Below, piece by piece: positions 22,001-30,144 of a stretch of 64,000 nt of DNA. The first letter of the stretch is position 1; the number at the start of each line of letters is the position of its first letter. The notes below the pieces were generated by a model, which saw nothing but the letters and a program-made list of their open reading frames with translations, did not search any database and was not told where the DNA came from. The DNA lies in contig NZ_JACHCG010000003.1 in assembly GCF_014200595.1 (NCBI RefSeq), positions 472,084 through 536,083 of the forward strand, given 5' to 3'. The position numbers and the translations under genes were made by a program. The DNA is from Pedobacter cryoconitis (GTDB lineage: Bacteria; Bacteroidota; Bacteroidia; Sphingobacteriales; Sphingobacteriaceae).

Positions 22001-22406
22001 GCTCTGAATAGACCTGCCAGTTCACATTGGTCGCTGCCCCGGCAAAAATGCCAACTTTGTTCTTTTCATCATTTACATTAACCGCAGCATCTTCCAGCGC
22101 TTCCCAAACACATTCATGAAAAATCCGCAGTTGCGGATCCATCATTCTGGCTTCATTAGGTCTGTAATTAAAAAACGAGGAATCAAAGTGGTTTTTGTCC
22201 TTGATAAAGCTATTTGCTTTTACATACAATGGGTCGTCTATAACGGACTGATCTTCACCGGAATTTTTCAGTTGCTCATCAGTAAAAAAGCTTACTGATT
22301 CCACTCCATTTTTCAGATTATTCCAAAAAGTTTCCAGATCATTTGCTCCGGGAAATCTGCCAGACATTCCTATAATAGCGATTTCTAATCCTGTGTACTC
22401 TTTCAT
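13047..22406 (-). CDS. Hybrid PKS-NRPS synthase, KS-AT-ACP-C-A-T-C-A-T
   Basis: This 3119-residue trimodular synthase has KS (5-430; C178 in DTACSTSLVA, EAHGTGT, NIGHLD), AT (about 525-830; S617 in GHSIGE, HAFH motif typical of malonyl-CoA), ACP (S948) and no ketoreductase. Then come C (about 985-1420, HHIISDG), A (about 1465-1940), T (near 1989), a divergent C (about 2040-2500, NHHAISDG, opening YPMSNIEKGM), A (about 2530-3010) and T (near 3059). The first A code reads DVWCIAMIHK, Thr-like except for Cys where Thr domains have Asn, so its substrate is uncertain. The second reads DVWHFSLVDK, a Ser code. The PKS module should add a C2 unit left as a beta-ketone. The start is one base after the preceding stop. 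The tail (DEIEIDGSDKLEVTI) is acidic and suits the docking domain of the next protein. Confidence 0.95.
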   Translation of the reverse strand: MKEYTGLEIAIIGMSGRFPGANDLETFWNNLKNGVESVSFFTDEQLKNSGEDQSVIDDPLYVKANSFIKDKNHFDSSFFNYRPNEARMMDPQLRIFHECVWEALEDAAVNVNDEKNKVGIFAGAATNVNWQVYSELINKEGLVDDYTASQVSNARFLTTKLSYFLNSKGPSVFLDTACSTSLVAVHQACRSLLFADCNIAIAGGVRITNKAEKGYKYTEGMIHSKDGHCKAFDADANGTISGEGAGVVILKTLKNAIKDGDHIWAIIKGGGINNDGNHKVSYTAPSVDGQTEVIMMAQKWAKVEPESIGMIEAHGTGTNLGDPIEIEGLKQAFNTDKRQYCAIGSVKTNIGHLDSAAGIAGLIKAVLSIKHRQLPPSLHYKTPNPKIDFQASPFYVNTTLRNWESTQYPLRAGVSSFGIGGTNAHIILEEAPEAVASDAGREQHLLLFSGKNEEALKRNLEKYKTYFTQHPDAKLADLSYTLQTGRSHFNYRKSLVCSTADEALEALDEDELHLQAVSAGKQPLVFMFSGQGSQYTGMYQELYENEAVFRSAADACFAIAAKQSNMDLKAVIYPEGTSALNINDTCYAQPALFIMEYALSCLLLHWGIKPAMLIGHSIGEYVAACISGVLSMEDALKLVIKRGALMQQVKKGQMLSVSISEPELRDLLKDEPAISLAAVNSSSLSVVSGEEEPLMAFATKLTTSGYKNKVLHTSHAFHSWMMDGILAEFEKAFEGINFKPQQIPVISNLTGEPAKDSEMGSPAYWVKHLRNEVRFSAGAGHILQQEQAVFIELGPGNALSTFVRSHQSRTRQHKVISMISSAAQVHQDQKQVLKGMGELWQQGIDIDWAAYYQDEQRQKMALPAYSFDKIAYPVNVDAFKMITGMINENQPAYTDEQASAVTQELLLTTENHTTSKPMLEELVEIWKDFFGKNDILATDDFFEIGGDSLKALTMVARLHKVYQVNISIKEFFNHATIKKLAEYIELLKEGQEETGYTAITKSPEKDLYHLSSAQRRLYFLYEFDKNSLAYNMLQTVTLNGKLDRDKLTSVFNKLIERHESLRTTFQLTNEEPMQQIAEQVNFGVDYFQPGEKTTDQLIQEFVKPFDLNNDLLIRVGIIELAQDSHLLMLDMHHIISDGVSQGILIKDFMSLYNDEELQPLQIQYKDFAEWQHGDLQKENISRQKDFWLNEFATPVKALELPADYTRPAVKDYDGNVIHFEISSSESAQLKAIAEAEGSTMFMLLLSLYNILLCKLSGQEDVVVGVPSAGRTHSDLENLIGMFVNIVPIRNNLEGTFSFKEFLSNVKNKVLTCFDNQDYTYDSLVDDLKIDRNTSHNMLFEAVFSFENFGAAELKIPGMELQPYQFSRPVSKFDISLTAVQAQENLSFQFEYSTSLFSTDTILKFIDAFRCLISQVAVNPAMQLAKLEFVQAAEKAKLLQQLNYTNVDYPVDKTVVDLFEAQVSQTPDAVAVDCYGTSLTYKELNAKANQLSHDLINKGVKANTIVALFIDRSIDMIISILAIIKAGGAYLPLDIDAPEERNKLLLEDSATSLLITTTDLSDRLDTTVERIYTNTFLGKSTDRYNPLIARSNTNLCYIIYTSGTTGRPKGVMVNYGNLMSILANEQFQFDFNPTDVWTMFHRYCFDVSVWEMYGSLLYGGKLVIVSKQDSIDPEAFLNIIKEKEVTVLCQTPTAFYNLMQQEMEEHDVQLKLRYIIFAGEQLNVRKLAYWANKYPAAKLINMYGITETTIHNTYKEITLQDIAAGISNVGKPLPALSGYILDKDMNIVPEGFSGELYVGGKGVTRGYINNVELTHQRFINNPFQEGDRLYKSGDGVRLMATGELEYKGRLDNQIQLKGFRIELGEIENALIKYRFIREAKVVHQENNGEPYLTAYYIADTEIAPAHLRSIMAESIPLYMIPSYFIRIAQMPLTVNGKIDTSRLPAPQIDLVKDYVPATTLNEMKLSEIWMRILNLSRIGITDNYFAVGGDSIKAIRLINLVNKELAVRIRIIDLYNHQTIKQLSEFVAGVKSDSDKQYYQEADAELKSFQENYLGKNPDARIEAVYPMSNIEKGMCFVQMKHPEDVLYYEQLAWPIYYENFNHELVKKALQLLTEKHSALRTAFDLNEFAHIVYKEVPIHLPYSDLSDLSKEEQQELISAAMTTARNESFDLTTAPLWKMGVYKLGHNEHFMTFDNHHAISDGWSISTFLNELNNTYIELVEDHQYKPELLQSNYRNFITEELVYEKNPDNLNYWSKELEGFKKVSFGINSNKKEYRSLRSPIESVLYDKLQLLAEKRNNSLKNLFFAAFAYTVSTLNYESDITTGMVTFNRSIGEDGEKVFGNFLNTIPVRLKFENGMTSQNLLDTVERKLLEIKPYDRASLFNINRALGAAEYTENPISDILFNYTDFHSSYELRLQKESKDESTLEVDNYIRGHTLFDVNIKKDHEGCSISYAYVSSFISNELVHKFNEVYLNILNFFTDNYQTELRAESLIGAQESARLIHEFNHTDAVFPAEKTIIDLFRENVIKYPERVAVVTDAKELTYAELDRKSTVLADYLRKKVPGQNAVIGIAVLRSFEMMIGILGILKAGHAYLPIDTNNPEERNKYILENAAVKLLLTETVFVYNFREGPEVIDLVQLDMDTEAVEFMNLATPKDIAYVIYTSGSTGRPKGVAIAHESLVNRINWMQKAYPITNEDVILQKTPFTFDVSVWELFWPLMMGAKLIMLEPEGEKNPWTIVDAIVPNKVSVMHFVPSMLNIFLRYVNREDFSITRLKTLKYVFASGEALPVQLANRFNQIVYQQTNTKLVNLYGPTEATVDVSYFDCQSDEQLTCVPIGKPIDNIKLHVLDKNYQLLPVGIAGELCISGVGLARGYVNNPALTAEKFIINPLNAAERLYKTGDLARWLEDGNIEYLGRIDDQVKIRGFRIELGEIENQLSKHELIQKAAVIVKEKEGDKNLVAYYIAKNDISDLKGYLAAELPEYMIPAYFIRLDAMPVTANGKLNRAALPDPEITTVNTYEKPSGITEEKLVEIWAEVLKLEKERIGITSNFFELGGHSLKALELINCIFKELHVEFPLKEVFKRLNIKLMAEYIDVNLWLNKADEIEIDGSDKLEVTI
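19801..21500 (-). repeat. Near-identical KS(C-terminal half)-AT segment, copy 1
   Basis: About 1.7 kb of the 13047-22406 synthase, from the KS region after the EAHGTGT motif through the whole AT domain. It closely matches 61437-63120, with one small length difference in the linker before the AT. The KS N-terminal half outside this block is much less similar between the two genes. Confidence 0.85.
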
Positions 22407-22407
22407 C

Positions 22408-25400
22408 TTAGTTAATTAAATTATTTATCAGATCTAAATTAGCGTGTGCTTCATCTAGTGTTTTATCAATGTTTACGGCCATCTTTTTCACGTCTTGTTC
22501 ACCTTGTGCTATAAAAGCTTCTATACTTTTTATAGTCGGTAAGCCGAACATTTTTGCGACTGAGATATGGCATTTAAATTCTTCAGATACCACTCTGGAT
22601 AAGGTTAAAATATTAATGGAGTGACCACCGAGTTCAAAGAAATTAGCATGGATACTAATCAGGTTTTTATCAATTTTCAAGATACCAGACCAGATTTGTA
22701 TTAATTTCTCTTCTATTTCATTGGTGGCTGCTGTATATTCCTCTTTGAATTGAATTTGTGGTTGTGGTAATGCTTTTCTATCCAGTTTACCACTCGTGGT
22801 GAGTGGTAATTTATCCAGCTGTACATAGCATGACGGAATCATATAAGGGGGAACCTTTTCTGACAGATAGTTCACTAAAAGGCTTTGTTCAATTGCTGCT
22901 GATGACACATAATATGCGACCAGGTATTTTGTATCTCCATCTTCTTTGAGCAGGACTACGGGTTCCTGTAGTCCCGGATAGTTTTGCAGGTGACTTTCGA
23001 TCTCTCCGCAATCGATCCGGTAACCTCTGAGTTTGACCTGAAAATCGATCCTTCCGGTATAAGCAATTTCTCCCGTTTCCTGCCAGTAAGCGACATCACC
23101 TGTTCTATAAAGACGTGCTCCGGGTTCCCATGGGTTAGCGATGAATTTCTGTGCAGTCAGCTCTTCGCTGTTCAGATAACCTCTGGCCAGTCCAACTCCT
23201 GCAATACAGAGTTCACCATTTACACCTTTTGGAACCAGCTTGTTATATTGATCCACAATATATAAGCGGATATTATCAATTGGCCTGCCGATAGGGATGA
23301 GCGTATTGGTGGCCCCAAAATCTATTTCGTGATAACTAACATCAACTGTAGCTTCAGTAGGGCCATATAAATTGATCAGCCTGCTGCCATTGGCCTTATG
23401 CATTGTCTTTTTGAAACCTTGTACTTGTTCAGGTTTCAGCGCTTCTCCACTGGCAAATACTTTATTTACACTGGCTACTTTTTTAAGTATAGGCTCTTTG
23501 TCCAGAAATTGCAGAAATGCTTGCAACATGGGTGGTACAAAGTGAAGTACCGTAATCTTATTAGCTGCGATCTCTGAAATCAGTTCTTCTGGCTCTTTTT
23601 CTGCCCCGGGACGTAAAAGGCATAAAGAGGCTCCGGTAAATGACCACCAGAAAAGTTCCCAGACCGACACATCAAATACAACAGGGGTTTTCTGAAGCAG
23701 GACATCAGTTTCATTGATCGGGTACATCTTTTGCATCCATATCAGCCTGTTAACTACCGAATGATGTTCAATCATCACCCCTTTAGGTACGCCTGTTGAG
23801 CCAGAAGTATAAATTACATAGGCAAGACTGGTACTGCATTGCGGAGGTCTTACAGCGGCTGTTTGTTGGTTGATTTCAATTTCACGGTCATCCAGATCAA
23901 CTATTTTTCCTGCTATAACAATGTCTTTATCCTGATAATAACGACCACGGCTGATCAGCGCACTGATCCCCGAAACCGAAATAATGGCATTGATCCGGTC
24001 TGCGGGTGAGTGTGGGTCAATTGGCACATAGGCTGCACCCGCTTTCAATATCCCATAAATGGATAACATCAGGTATTCTTCTCTTTCCAATAAGATTCCG
24101 ACCAGTTCGCCGGGTTTTACCCCCGTAACACCACCCAAATACGTTGCAAACTGATCGGTTCTCTTACTAAATTCTTTATAACTCAGGGTACCCGAAGCAC
24201 AGCGCAGGGCGATATGGTCTGGTGTCTTCTCTGCTTGCTCCTGAAATAAATCGATCAGCGTTTTATCTTGCGGATACGGTACTGTAGTATGATTAAATAT
24301 TTCTAATTGTTCTTTTTCTTCTTCTTCACTCAGCAAGTTGATAGCGGAAAGCACCGTGTTTGTATCTGCCAGAACCGCAGCAGCGATCCGCTGAAAATAG
24401 GCGACATAACGGCTAATTCTTTCGTGGCTGTACAATGCAGTGCTATAATCAAATTGTAAGTGTAACATTCCATCTCCAGGGCGTGCCGACAAAGTCAGAT
24501 CGAACTTGGAAATATGATGCCCGCCATCAAGCCTGCTGATTTTCAGACCAGGCAGTTCCAACCCTTCGTTCTCAAAGTTCTCATAAGAGAACATCACATC
24601 GAATAAAGGATTACGGCTGGTATCGCGGTCAATTTTCAGGCTGCTCACCAGGTCTTCATACTGATATCCCTGGTTGTCAAAACATTGCAAAGCAACCTGT
24701 TTCACTTCTGACAGATAATCGCGGTAAGTCTTAGTTCCTTCGGGATAACTGCGCAGCGCAAGCGTATTGGCAAACATGCCCATAATTCCTTCCAGATCTG
24801 CATGTTCACGACCCGCAACCGGACTGCCAACAACCACATCGGCCGTATTGCCTAGTTTCCCTAACAGGATGTTATAAAATGATAACAGGATCATGTACAT
24901 CGTAGCTCCTTCAGATCCACCTAATTGATGTAATCCACTAGTTACTGTACTATCTAATGTAAAACTGATACAATCCCCTTCATGCTGTTTAACCTGTGGA
25001 CGCGGATAGTCTGAAGGCAAGTTCAATTGGTTAGTTTCTGCCGCATAAGCAGCTAACCAGAATTCTTTTTGAGTGGCCAGTACGTTCTGTCTGGCTTCAC
25101 TTTGCTGCCATTCCGAATAGTCTTTGTATTGAATAGCTAAAGCTGTAAGGTTCAGACCTTGATAAAGCTGCATAAAATCCTGAACCAGCAGGCCGTTGGA
25201 AACCCCATCGGTTACAATATGGTGCAGATCAATAGCCAGTACATGTTCGGTATTGCTGATGCTGATCAATTCTGCGCGTAAAAGCGGGCCGGACTGAAGA
25301 TCAAAAGGCTGAACAAAATCAGCCAGTCTTGTAGTTAATTCTCTTTTAGCTGATGCTTTGAGGTCCGTATAAATCAGTTCGAAATTACTTTCTTCCAGGA

Positions 25401-26943
25401 TATACTGAACAGGCTCATCCTGCTCCATCCCAAACACCGTACGCAAACTTTCATGACGTTTAACCAAAACTTTTAAGGCTTCACGCAAACGGTCCGTATC
25501 CAGTTCGCCTTCCAGCCTGATAAACTGCGGCATGTTATAAGCCACAGAACTTTGATCAAGCTCATATAAAAAATACATCCGCTTTTGTGCAGCTGATAAA
25601 ACATAGGCTCCTTTAACCGGGGCAGCCGGTATGCTGACAGCTTCCGATAGAACAGCATTGCTAATCAGCAAGCTCATTTTCCGGATCGTCTGATTTTTAA
25701 AAATATCTCTCAGTTTCAGTTGTGCACCAAGTTCTTTACTGACCCGGTTCACCAAAACTGCTGCTTTCAGCGAGTGACCGCCCAGTTCAAAAAAACTGTG
25801 GTTTACACCAATTGTTTCTTTATCTAATTTTAGGATAGATGCCCATAACCCTTGTAAACTTATTTCCAATGCATCTGATGGGGCTTCATACGGAAGATGA
25901 ATTGCTTCATTAACTGATAATAGAGACGCAATGTCTTCTTCAATAAGATTAAACTGCGCTTCACTTTTACCAGTGACCAATAGTGTTCCATCTTCCTTCC
26001 ACAGCGCCAGGTCCCCTGTTTTATAAATCAGTTCTGTTGGACGATAAGGATTATTGACCGGATCAGCATTGCTGATCATTTTTCTTTTATCAGATTTTGC
26101 TGTAAGCTCTTCTTCAACGTTATATAAATCACCAATGAGTCCTTTCGGTAATAACTCCCGGTCTCTACCTAAAATATAGGCTTGCAGTTGATTATTTAAT
26201 TGTTCGGATTCTTCTGTCTCGTTGATTAACCTGATACCAGCGATTGGATCAGCATTTTGTTTCACCAATTTAAGTAGTAAGCCGAAAAACAGCTCTACAA
26301 TGCTTTTGATCAGGTTTGAACTATATCTTTTGCTGTTATATTGAATACAAACAGAAAGTGGTCCACTTACGCTAAAATTAAAGAGCAAGTCTGCGGAAAG
26401 ATGATTGAAAGCCGATAGTTGCTGTATTTCATTAACCAGCATACCTAATACAGGCAGTTCGTGCAAATTTTTCTGTTTTAGCATATTTTCAACAGGATAA
26501 TCCGCATGATTAAAATCATTCAGCAGATCCTGTTTAAGATTCGTTAGAAATTCAGGAAAACGCTGATTCTCATACGTGTTGATCTTTACCGGAATTGCCT
26601 TATGCTCAATACCGGCTATTTTGTCACTATTAAACAAGGGCGTAAAAATGCAGCAGTCTGTTGAAAAGGAGGTTTTTCTAACTAATATCCCTAACACAGC
26701 CAGTAGTACAATATGTTGTGCTCTAGCTGAACCAGCTAATGATTTCAAGCACTGATCAGCTGCCGCTGGTGCAGAAACAATATATTCAGCATAGGTTTTA
26801 TCCTGTTTGCCTTCATCAATAAGCTCATTTTTAAAATAGGATTCTAATAACAAGTCACCAATGCGGTTCTTCCAGTAATTTCTGGTTTTGAAATTCCGGT
26901 TTGCATTAAATGTCCTGGGATCCAATGTTGATACCTGGGTCAT
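22408..26943 (-). CDS. NRPS with a decayed first module: (half C)-(gutted A)-T-C-A-T
   Basis: The protein has 1511 residues. Residues 1-215 resemble only the C-terminal lobe of a condensation domain; the N-lobe and HHxxxDG are missing. Residues about 250-345 are a stub of an adenylation domain keeping AYILGRDRELLPKG and LIYKTGDLALW, while the ATP-binding YTSG loop and the whole substrate pocket are gone. A normal-looking T domain follows (Ser near 388, FFELGGHSLKAA). The second module is complete: C (about 425-850, HHIVTDG), A (about 900-1400, code DVWHFSLVDK, Ser) and T (near 1440). The frame is open throughout, so this is remodelling within a maintained gene. It begins 48 bases after the A-T-C gene. 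The T1-C-A stretch is nearly identical to part of the 41711-49591 gene. The helical tail DLINNLIN precedes a KS-starting partner. Confidence 0.93.
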   Translation of the reverse strand: MTQVSTLDPRTFNANRNFKTRNYWKNRIGDLLLESYFKNELIDEGKQDKTYAEYIVSAPAAADQCLKSLAGSARAQHIVLLAVLGILVRKTSFSTDCCIFTPLFNSDKIAGIEHKAIPVKINTYENQRFPEFLTNLKQDLLNDFNHADYPVENMLKQKNLHELPVLGMLVNEIQQLSAFNHLSADLLFNFSVSGPLSVCIQYNSKRYSSNLIKSIVELFFGLLLKLVKQNADPIAGIRLINETEESEQLNNQLQAYILGRDRELLPKGLIGDLYNVEEELTAKSDKRKMISNADPVNNPYRPTELIYKTGDLALWKEDGTLLVTGKSEAQFNLIEEDIASLLSVNEAIHLPYEAPSDALEISLQGLWASILKLDKETIGVNHSFFELGGHSLKAAVLVNRVSKELGAQLKLRDIFKNQTIRKMSLLISNAVLSEAVSIPAAPVKGAYVLSAAQKRMYFLYELDQSSVAYNMPQFIRLEGELDTDRLREALKVLVKRHESLRTVFGMEQDEPVQYILEESNFELIYTDLKASAKRELTTRLADFVQPFDLQSGPLLRAELISISNTEHVLAIDLHHIVTDGVSNGLLVQDFMQLYQGLNLTALAIQYKDYSEWQQSEARQNVLATQKEFWLAAYAAETNQLNLPSDYPRPQVKQHEGDCISFTLDSTVTSGLHQLGGSEGATMYMILLSFYNILLGKLGNTADVVVGSPVAGREHADLEGIMGMFANTLALRSYPEGTKTYRDYLSEVKQVALQCFDNQGYQYEDLVSSLKIDRDTSRNPLFDVMFSYENFENEGLELPGLKISRLDGGHHISKFDLTLSARPGDGMLHLQFDYSTALYSHERISRYVAYFQRIAAAVLADTNTVLSAINLLSEEEEKEQLEIFNHTTVPYPQDKTLIDLFQEQAEKTPDHIALRCASGTLSYKEFSKRTDQFATYLGGVTGVKPGELVGILLEREEYLMLSIYGILKAGAAYVPIDPHSPADRINAIISVSGISALISRGRYYQDKDIVIAGKIVDLDDREIEINQQTAAVRPPQCSTSLAYVIYTSGSTGVPKGVMIEHHSVVNRLIWMQKMYPINETDVLLQKTPVVFDVSVWELFWWSFTGASLCLLRPGAEKEPEELISEIAANKITVLHFVPPMLQAFLQFLDKEPILKKVASVNKVFASGEALKPEQVQGFKKTMHKANGSRLINLYGPTEATVDVSYHEIDFGATNTLIPIGRPIDNIRLYIVDQYNKLVPKGVNGELCIAGVGLARGYLNSEELTAQKFIANPWEPGARLYRTGDVAYWQETGEIAYTGRIDFQVKLRGYRIDCGEIESHLQNYPGLQEPVVLLKEDGDTKYLVAYYVSSAAIEQSLLVNYLSEKVPPYMIPSCYVQLDKLPLTTSGKLDRKALPQPQIQFKEEYTAATNEIEEKLIQIWSGILKIDKNLISIHANFFELGGHSINILTLSRVVSEEFKCHISVAKMFGLPTIKSIEAFIAQGEQDVKKMAVNIDKTLDEAHANLDLINNLIN
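22770..25860 (-). repeat. Long near-identical copy (T-C-A stretch), copy 1
   Basis: About 3.1 kb inside the 22408-26943 synthase, from its first T domain through C and the Ser-coding A domain. It closely matches 42060-45130 in the same orientation, and in places (for example 24610-24790 against about 43910-44090) differs by only a few bases. Both copies stay in frame. Confidence 0.85.
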
Positions 26944-26991
26944 AACTGTTTATTTAAGGATAGTCTGAGCAGCTGTTGCGTGCAGAAATGA

Positions 26992-29900
26992 TTAGAAGTT
27001 GAAAGAAAAATCATCAGCGATGATTAAATCATTTTGTGCTGTACCGTCTATATATTCTATAATTCTGGAATTACTGTTTTCTGCAAATCTGGTAACCAGT
27101 GCTTTAAAATCAGCCACCATATTTTCCATAGCAGGCTGGCTAAAGGTATTTTTTGAGTAGTTGAACTGGAAGTTAAATGAGGATTCACTTTCACTGCAAT
27201 ACAAGCCCAAAGCATATTTAGAAGCTTGTTCACCGATATCATATCCGGAAAATTCAACAAAATCTGAAAGTACTTTGCTGTCCTCAAAATTCTGGAAGAC
27301 AAACATAACATCGAATAAATTCTCCAATGGTTCTTTCCTTGTTTTGTTTAACTGGCTGATCATATCTGCCAGATCATACACTTGTTTACTATTTGCCTGA
27401 ACCAGGTGAGAATTTATATCTTTTGATAGTTCATTAAAGGTCATATCAGCATTGATCTGATAACGGATAGGCATTGTTTTAATAAACATGCCGACCATAC
27501 CATCCAGTTCTTCCTGCATCCTGCCAGAGGTGGGCACACCAATAATGATATCATCCTGGCCGGTAAGCTGTGCTAAAAAGATAAAAAACAGGGAGAACAA
27601 GGAAGAGAAAGTAGTAACATCTTCTGCCTTCATTTTTTCAATAATTGGATTCAGTTCGCTTTTATCCAGCTGAAAAACAATTTTTCCTCCTTCGCCGGTT
27701 TCAATTTCCAACCTCTGATCTGTTACAGGCAGGTTCAATATTGGTAATTCTCCTTCAAAGGATTTCAACCAGAAATGTCTATGCGCTAAATATTCGTCCG
27801 TTTCTCTGAAACTATATTCCCATTCCGCATAATCTTTATATTGGATCGGCAGAGTTTTCAATTCAACTCCCTGGTATAGCTTCAGAAAGTCTTCGTATAA
27901 GCTCATTTGTGAAAGGCCATCGCATACAATATGATGTGTATCTACAATAATCGTATGCTCATCCTTTGCTGCTGAAATAATTCCACACCTGAATAAAGGA
28001 GCCTGGCTTAAGTCAAAAGGTCTGATAAAATTGCTGATCACTTCTGCTAAGTCTTGTCCGTTTGCATCAATTTCTTCCAGTTTAAAATCCACCGGTTCTT
28101 TAACAACCTGAACTATTTTATCATCCTCAATACTAAATTGAGTTCTTAAACTTTCATGTCTGCTGATCAGTTGGTTCAGGATATCCTGTACCTTACCAAT
28201 TTCAAAATCCCCTTTAATCTTCCAGGCTACTGGTAAGTTATAGGCTTTACTTTCTTTGTCCAGTTCATAACTATAAAATATTCTTTGCTGCGCCGAGGAA
28301 GTATTATAAGTCGTTTTGAATTCCGCTTTTTTGATAACTAGCCGGTCATCTTTGGTAGCCTGTTTGATAAAAGCGGTCTGTTTCTGAATGGTCAGGTTAC
28401 TGAATAACTGACTTAAAGAAAGCCGCACATTAAATTCTTTATAGATTCTGCCAATCAGGCGCATCATTCCAAGAGAATTTCCGCCAGCGATCAAAAAAGT
28501 ATCTGCTGTAGAGATTACTTTTTCTCCTAATATTTCTTTCCAGATGAGCAGGAGTTTGTTTTCAATTTCATTTACAGGAATAGTCACTGCGTTATTTTTA
28601 GCCGCCAGACTCGCTGTCAATAAATTGATCAATTCTTTATAGTTTATTTTTCCATTGCTTAACAGCGGAAATTCATTCGCCACAAGCAAGTTTGAAGGCA
28701 GCATATAAGGAGGTAAAATAACCGCCATGTGATCCTGTATCATTTGTTTCAGCGCCTCTCCATATTCACACTGTTCCTTTCTTAAAACAAAAGCAATTAG
28801 CGATTCTTCATTATTTTCTTCTATATGTTTGATAACAACCGCATTCTTAACCAGATCGGATTTGAAAATTACACGTTCAATTTCATCCAGTTCAATCCGG
28901 ATCCCCCGTAGTTTTACCTGCCTGTCTTCTCTGCCTAATAAATCTACCTGGCCGTCACTCAGCAGCCTGGCTTTGTCTCCTGTTTTAAAAGCTATTTTTT
29001 CATCGGCTGTTCCCTGGTTTATTTTCAGGAATTTCTGATGGGTGAGTTCTGGTAAGTTCAGATATCCTTTAGTTGTATATTTAGAAACAACATAAAGATC
29101 ACCCGGCATCAGTTTAGCGGTTGGTTTAAGGTCTTTATTGGCCACTAACAATTCAGTCTCCGCGATAGCCTCTCCGATTGGGATTTTTTCTTTCCGCACA
29201 TCAGCAGGAATAATTTTATAATAAGACCTGACCATAGTCGTCTCAGTTGGCCCATACAGGTTAACCAGTTGTATCCTTGCCTCAAAAGTATCATACCAGC
29301 CCACCAGTTCCGAAGGGAATATTTTTTCACCCGACATCAGGATCAGCTTCAAATGAAGGAAGTTTTCAGGAGTCAGCTCATCACTGTTAAAAACCCTGAA
29401 AAGACTGGGTACACAGTGAATAACAGATATTTCGTTAGTATCTATCCAGTCAATCAGGTTTTCAGGAATAAAAAAATCGTCTGCCACAGGGGTTAGACAA
29501 ATGGTTGCACCAGCAAATAGAGGGACAAAAATATCTCTTAAAAAAGCGTCAAAATAAGGGCTTACGAACTGACTGAAACGGCTATCTTCCTGAATATCGA
29601 AGGCAGAAAGCTCCCATTTTATAAATTGTAACAGACTGCTGTTTTTACCAATAATCCCTTTAGGAACACCAGTTGAGCCTGAGGTAAAATAAATATATAA
29701 GCTATCATCTGCTTCATAATCCGGAAAATCAACAATAGCTGAGCCCGGACTTTTTTCCAAAATATGCTCGTAGAAGAATTTCTGGATAGTGGCCTTGTTT
29801 TCAATAACAGCTGGCATAGTACGCCCGGCAGCACAGATGATATATTCTAAATTAAGTTCTTCCAGCAATAGCTTCAAGCGCTGTTCCGGGAGTGTTCCAT

Positions 29901-30144
29901 CAATCAGTACAAACGTACATCTGGCGTTAACTACTCCAATAACAGCAGCAATAACATCTACTTTATCAGTTAATTGTATTCCGATTACAGTTTCCTTCTC
30001 TATCTTTTGCTCCAGCAGGAAATTAGTTACACTGTTGGAAAGCGCGGATAAATGTGAGTAAGTAATGTGCTGACTGCCATTTTCAATTGCAGTGCTGTTG
30101 CTATGAAGCTGAAGACTTTGAATTAATTCTTTTTGAAAAATCAT
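26992..30144 (-). CDS. NRPS of architecture A-T-C (split modules on both sides)
   Basis: This 1050-residue synthase starts directly with an adenylation domain (about 10-500; YFTSGSTGVPKG near 157), then T (about 515-590, LIAGGNSLGMM) and a complete C domain (about 610-1030, THHIVCDG near 739). Its A domain lacks a C domain of its own, while the 32575-41703 synthase ends in an unpaired C, so the two form one split module. Likewise its terminal C faces the decayed module of the next protein. The A pocket has an uncommon A4 segment (YFDAFLRDIF) and reads roughly DARHLSLMVK, which I cannot assign. The gene follows asnB by 130 bases with no convincing terminator between. It may activate a product of that enzyme such as Asn, or a related amide. 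Confidence 0.93.
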   Translation of the reverse strand: MIFQKELIQSLQLHSNSTAIENGSQHITYSHLSALSNSVTNFLLEQKIEKETVIGIQLTDKVDVIAAVIGVVNARCTFVLIDGTLPEQRLKLLLEELNLEYIICAAGRTMPAVIENKATIQKFFYEHILEKSPGSAIVDFPDYEADDSLYIYFTSGSTGVPKGIIGKNSSLLQFIKWELSAFDIQEDSRFSQFVSPYFDAFLRDIFVPLFAGATICLTPVADDFFIPENLIDWIDTNEISVIHCVPSLFRVFNSDELTPENFLHLKLILMSGEKIFPSELVGWYDTFEARIQLVNLYGPTETTMVRSYYKIIPADVRKEKIPIGEAIAETELLVANKDLKPTAKLMPGDLYVVSKYTTKGYLNLPELTHQKFLKINQGTADEKIAFKTGDKARLLSDGQVDLLGREDRQVKLRGIRIELDEIERVIFKSDLVKNAVVIKHIEENNEESLIAFVLRKEQCEYGEALKQMIQDHMAVILPPYMLPSNLLVANEFPLLSNGKINYKELINLLTASLAAKNNAVTIPVNEIENKLLLIWKEILGEKVISTADTFLIAGGNSLGMMRLIGRIYKEFNVRLSLSQLFSNLTIQKQTAFIKQATKDDRLVIKKAEFKTTYNTSSAQQRIFYSYELDKESKAYNLPVAWKIKGDFEIGKVQDILNQLISRHESLRTQFSIEDDKIVQVVKEPVDFKLEEIDANGQDLAEVISNFIRPFDLSQAPLFRCGIISAAKDEHTIIVDTHHIVCDGLSQMSLYEDFLKLYQGVELKTLPIQYKDYAEWEYSFRETDEYLAHRHFWLKSFEGELPILNLPVTDQRLEIETGEGGKIVFQLDKSELNPIIEKMKAEDVTTFSSLFSLFFIFLAQLTGQDDIIIGVPTSGRMQEELDGMVGMFIKTMPIRYQINADMTFNELSKDINSHLVQANSKQVYDLADMISQLNKTRKEPLENLFDVMFVFQNFEDSKVLSDFVEFSGYDIGEQASKYALGLYCSESESSFNFQFNYSKNTFSQPAMENMVADFKALVTRFAENSNSRIIEYIDGTAQNDLIIADDFSFNF

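Noticed and set aside
13047..22406. Plus-strand open frames of 60-130 codons within the synthase genes
   Set aside because: All are antisense shadows of long, domain-rich minus-strand genes and none shows a recognisable family or spacing.
22408..26943. Frameshift explaining the missing C lobe and A core
   Set aside because: The frame is open from 26943 to 22408 and the 48 bases upstream hold no remnant of the missing parts, so deletion is the better explanation.
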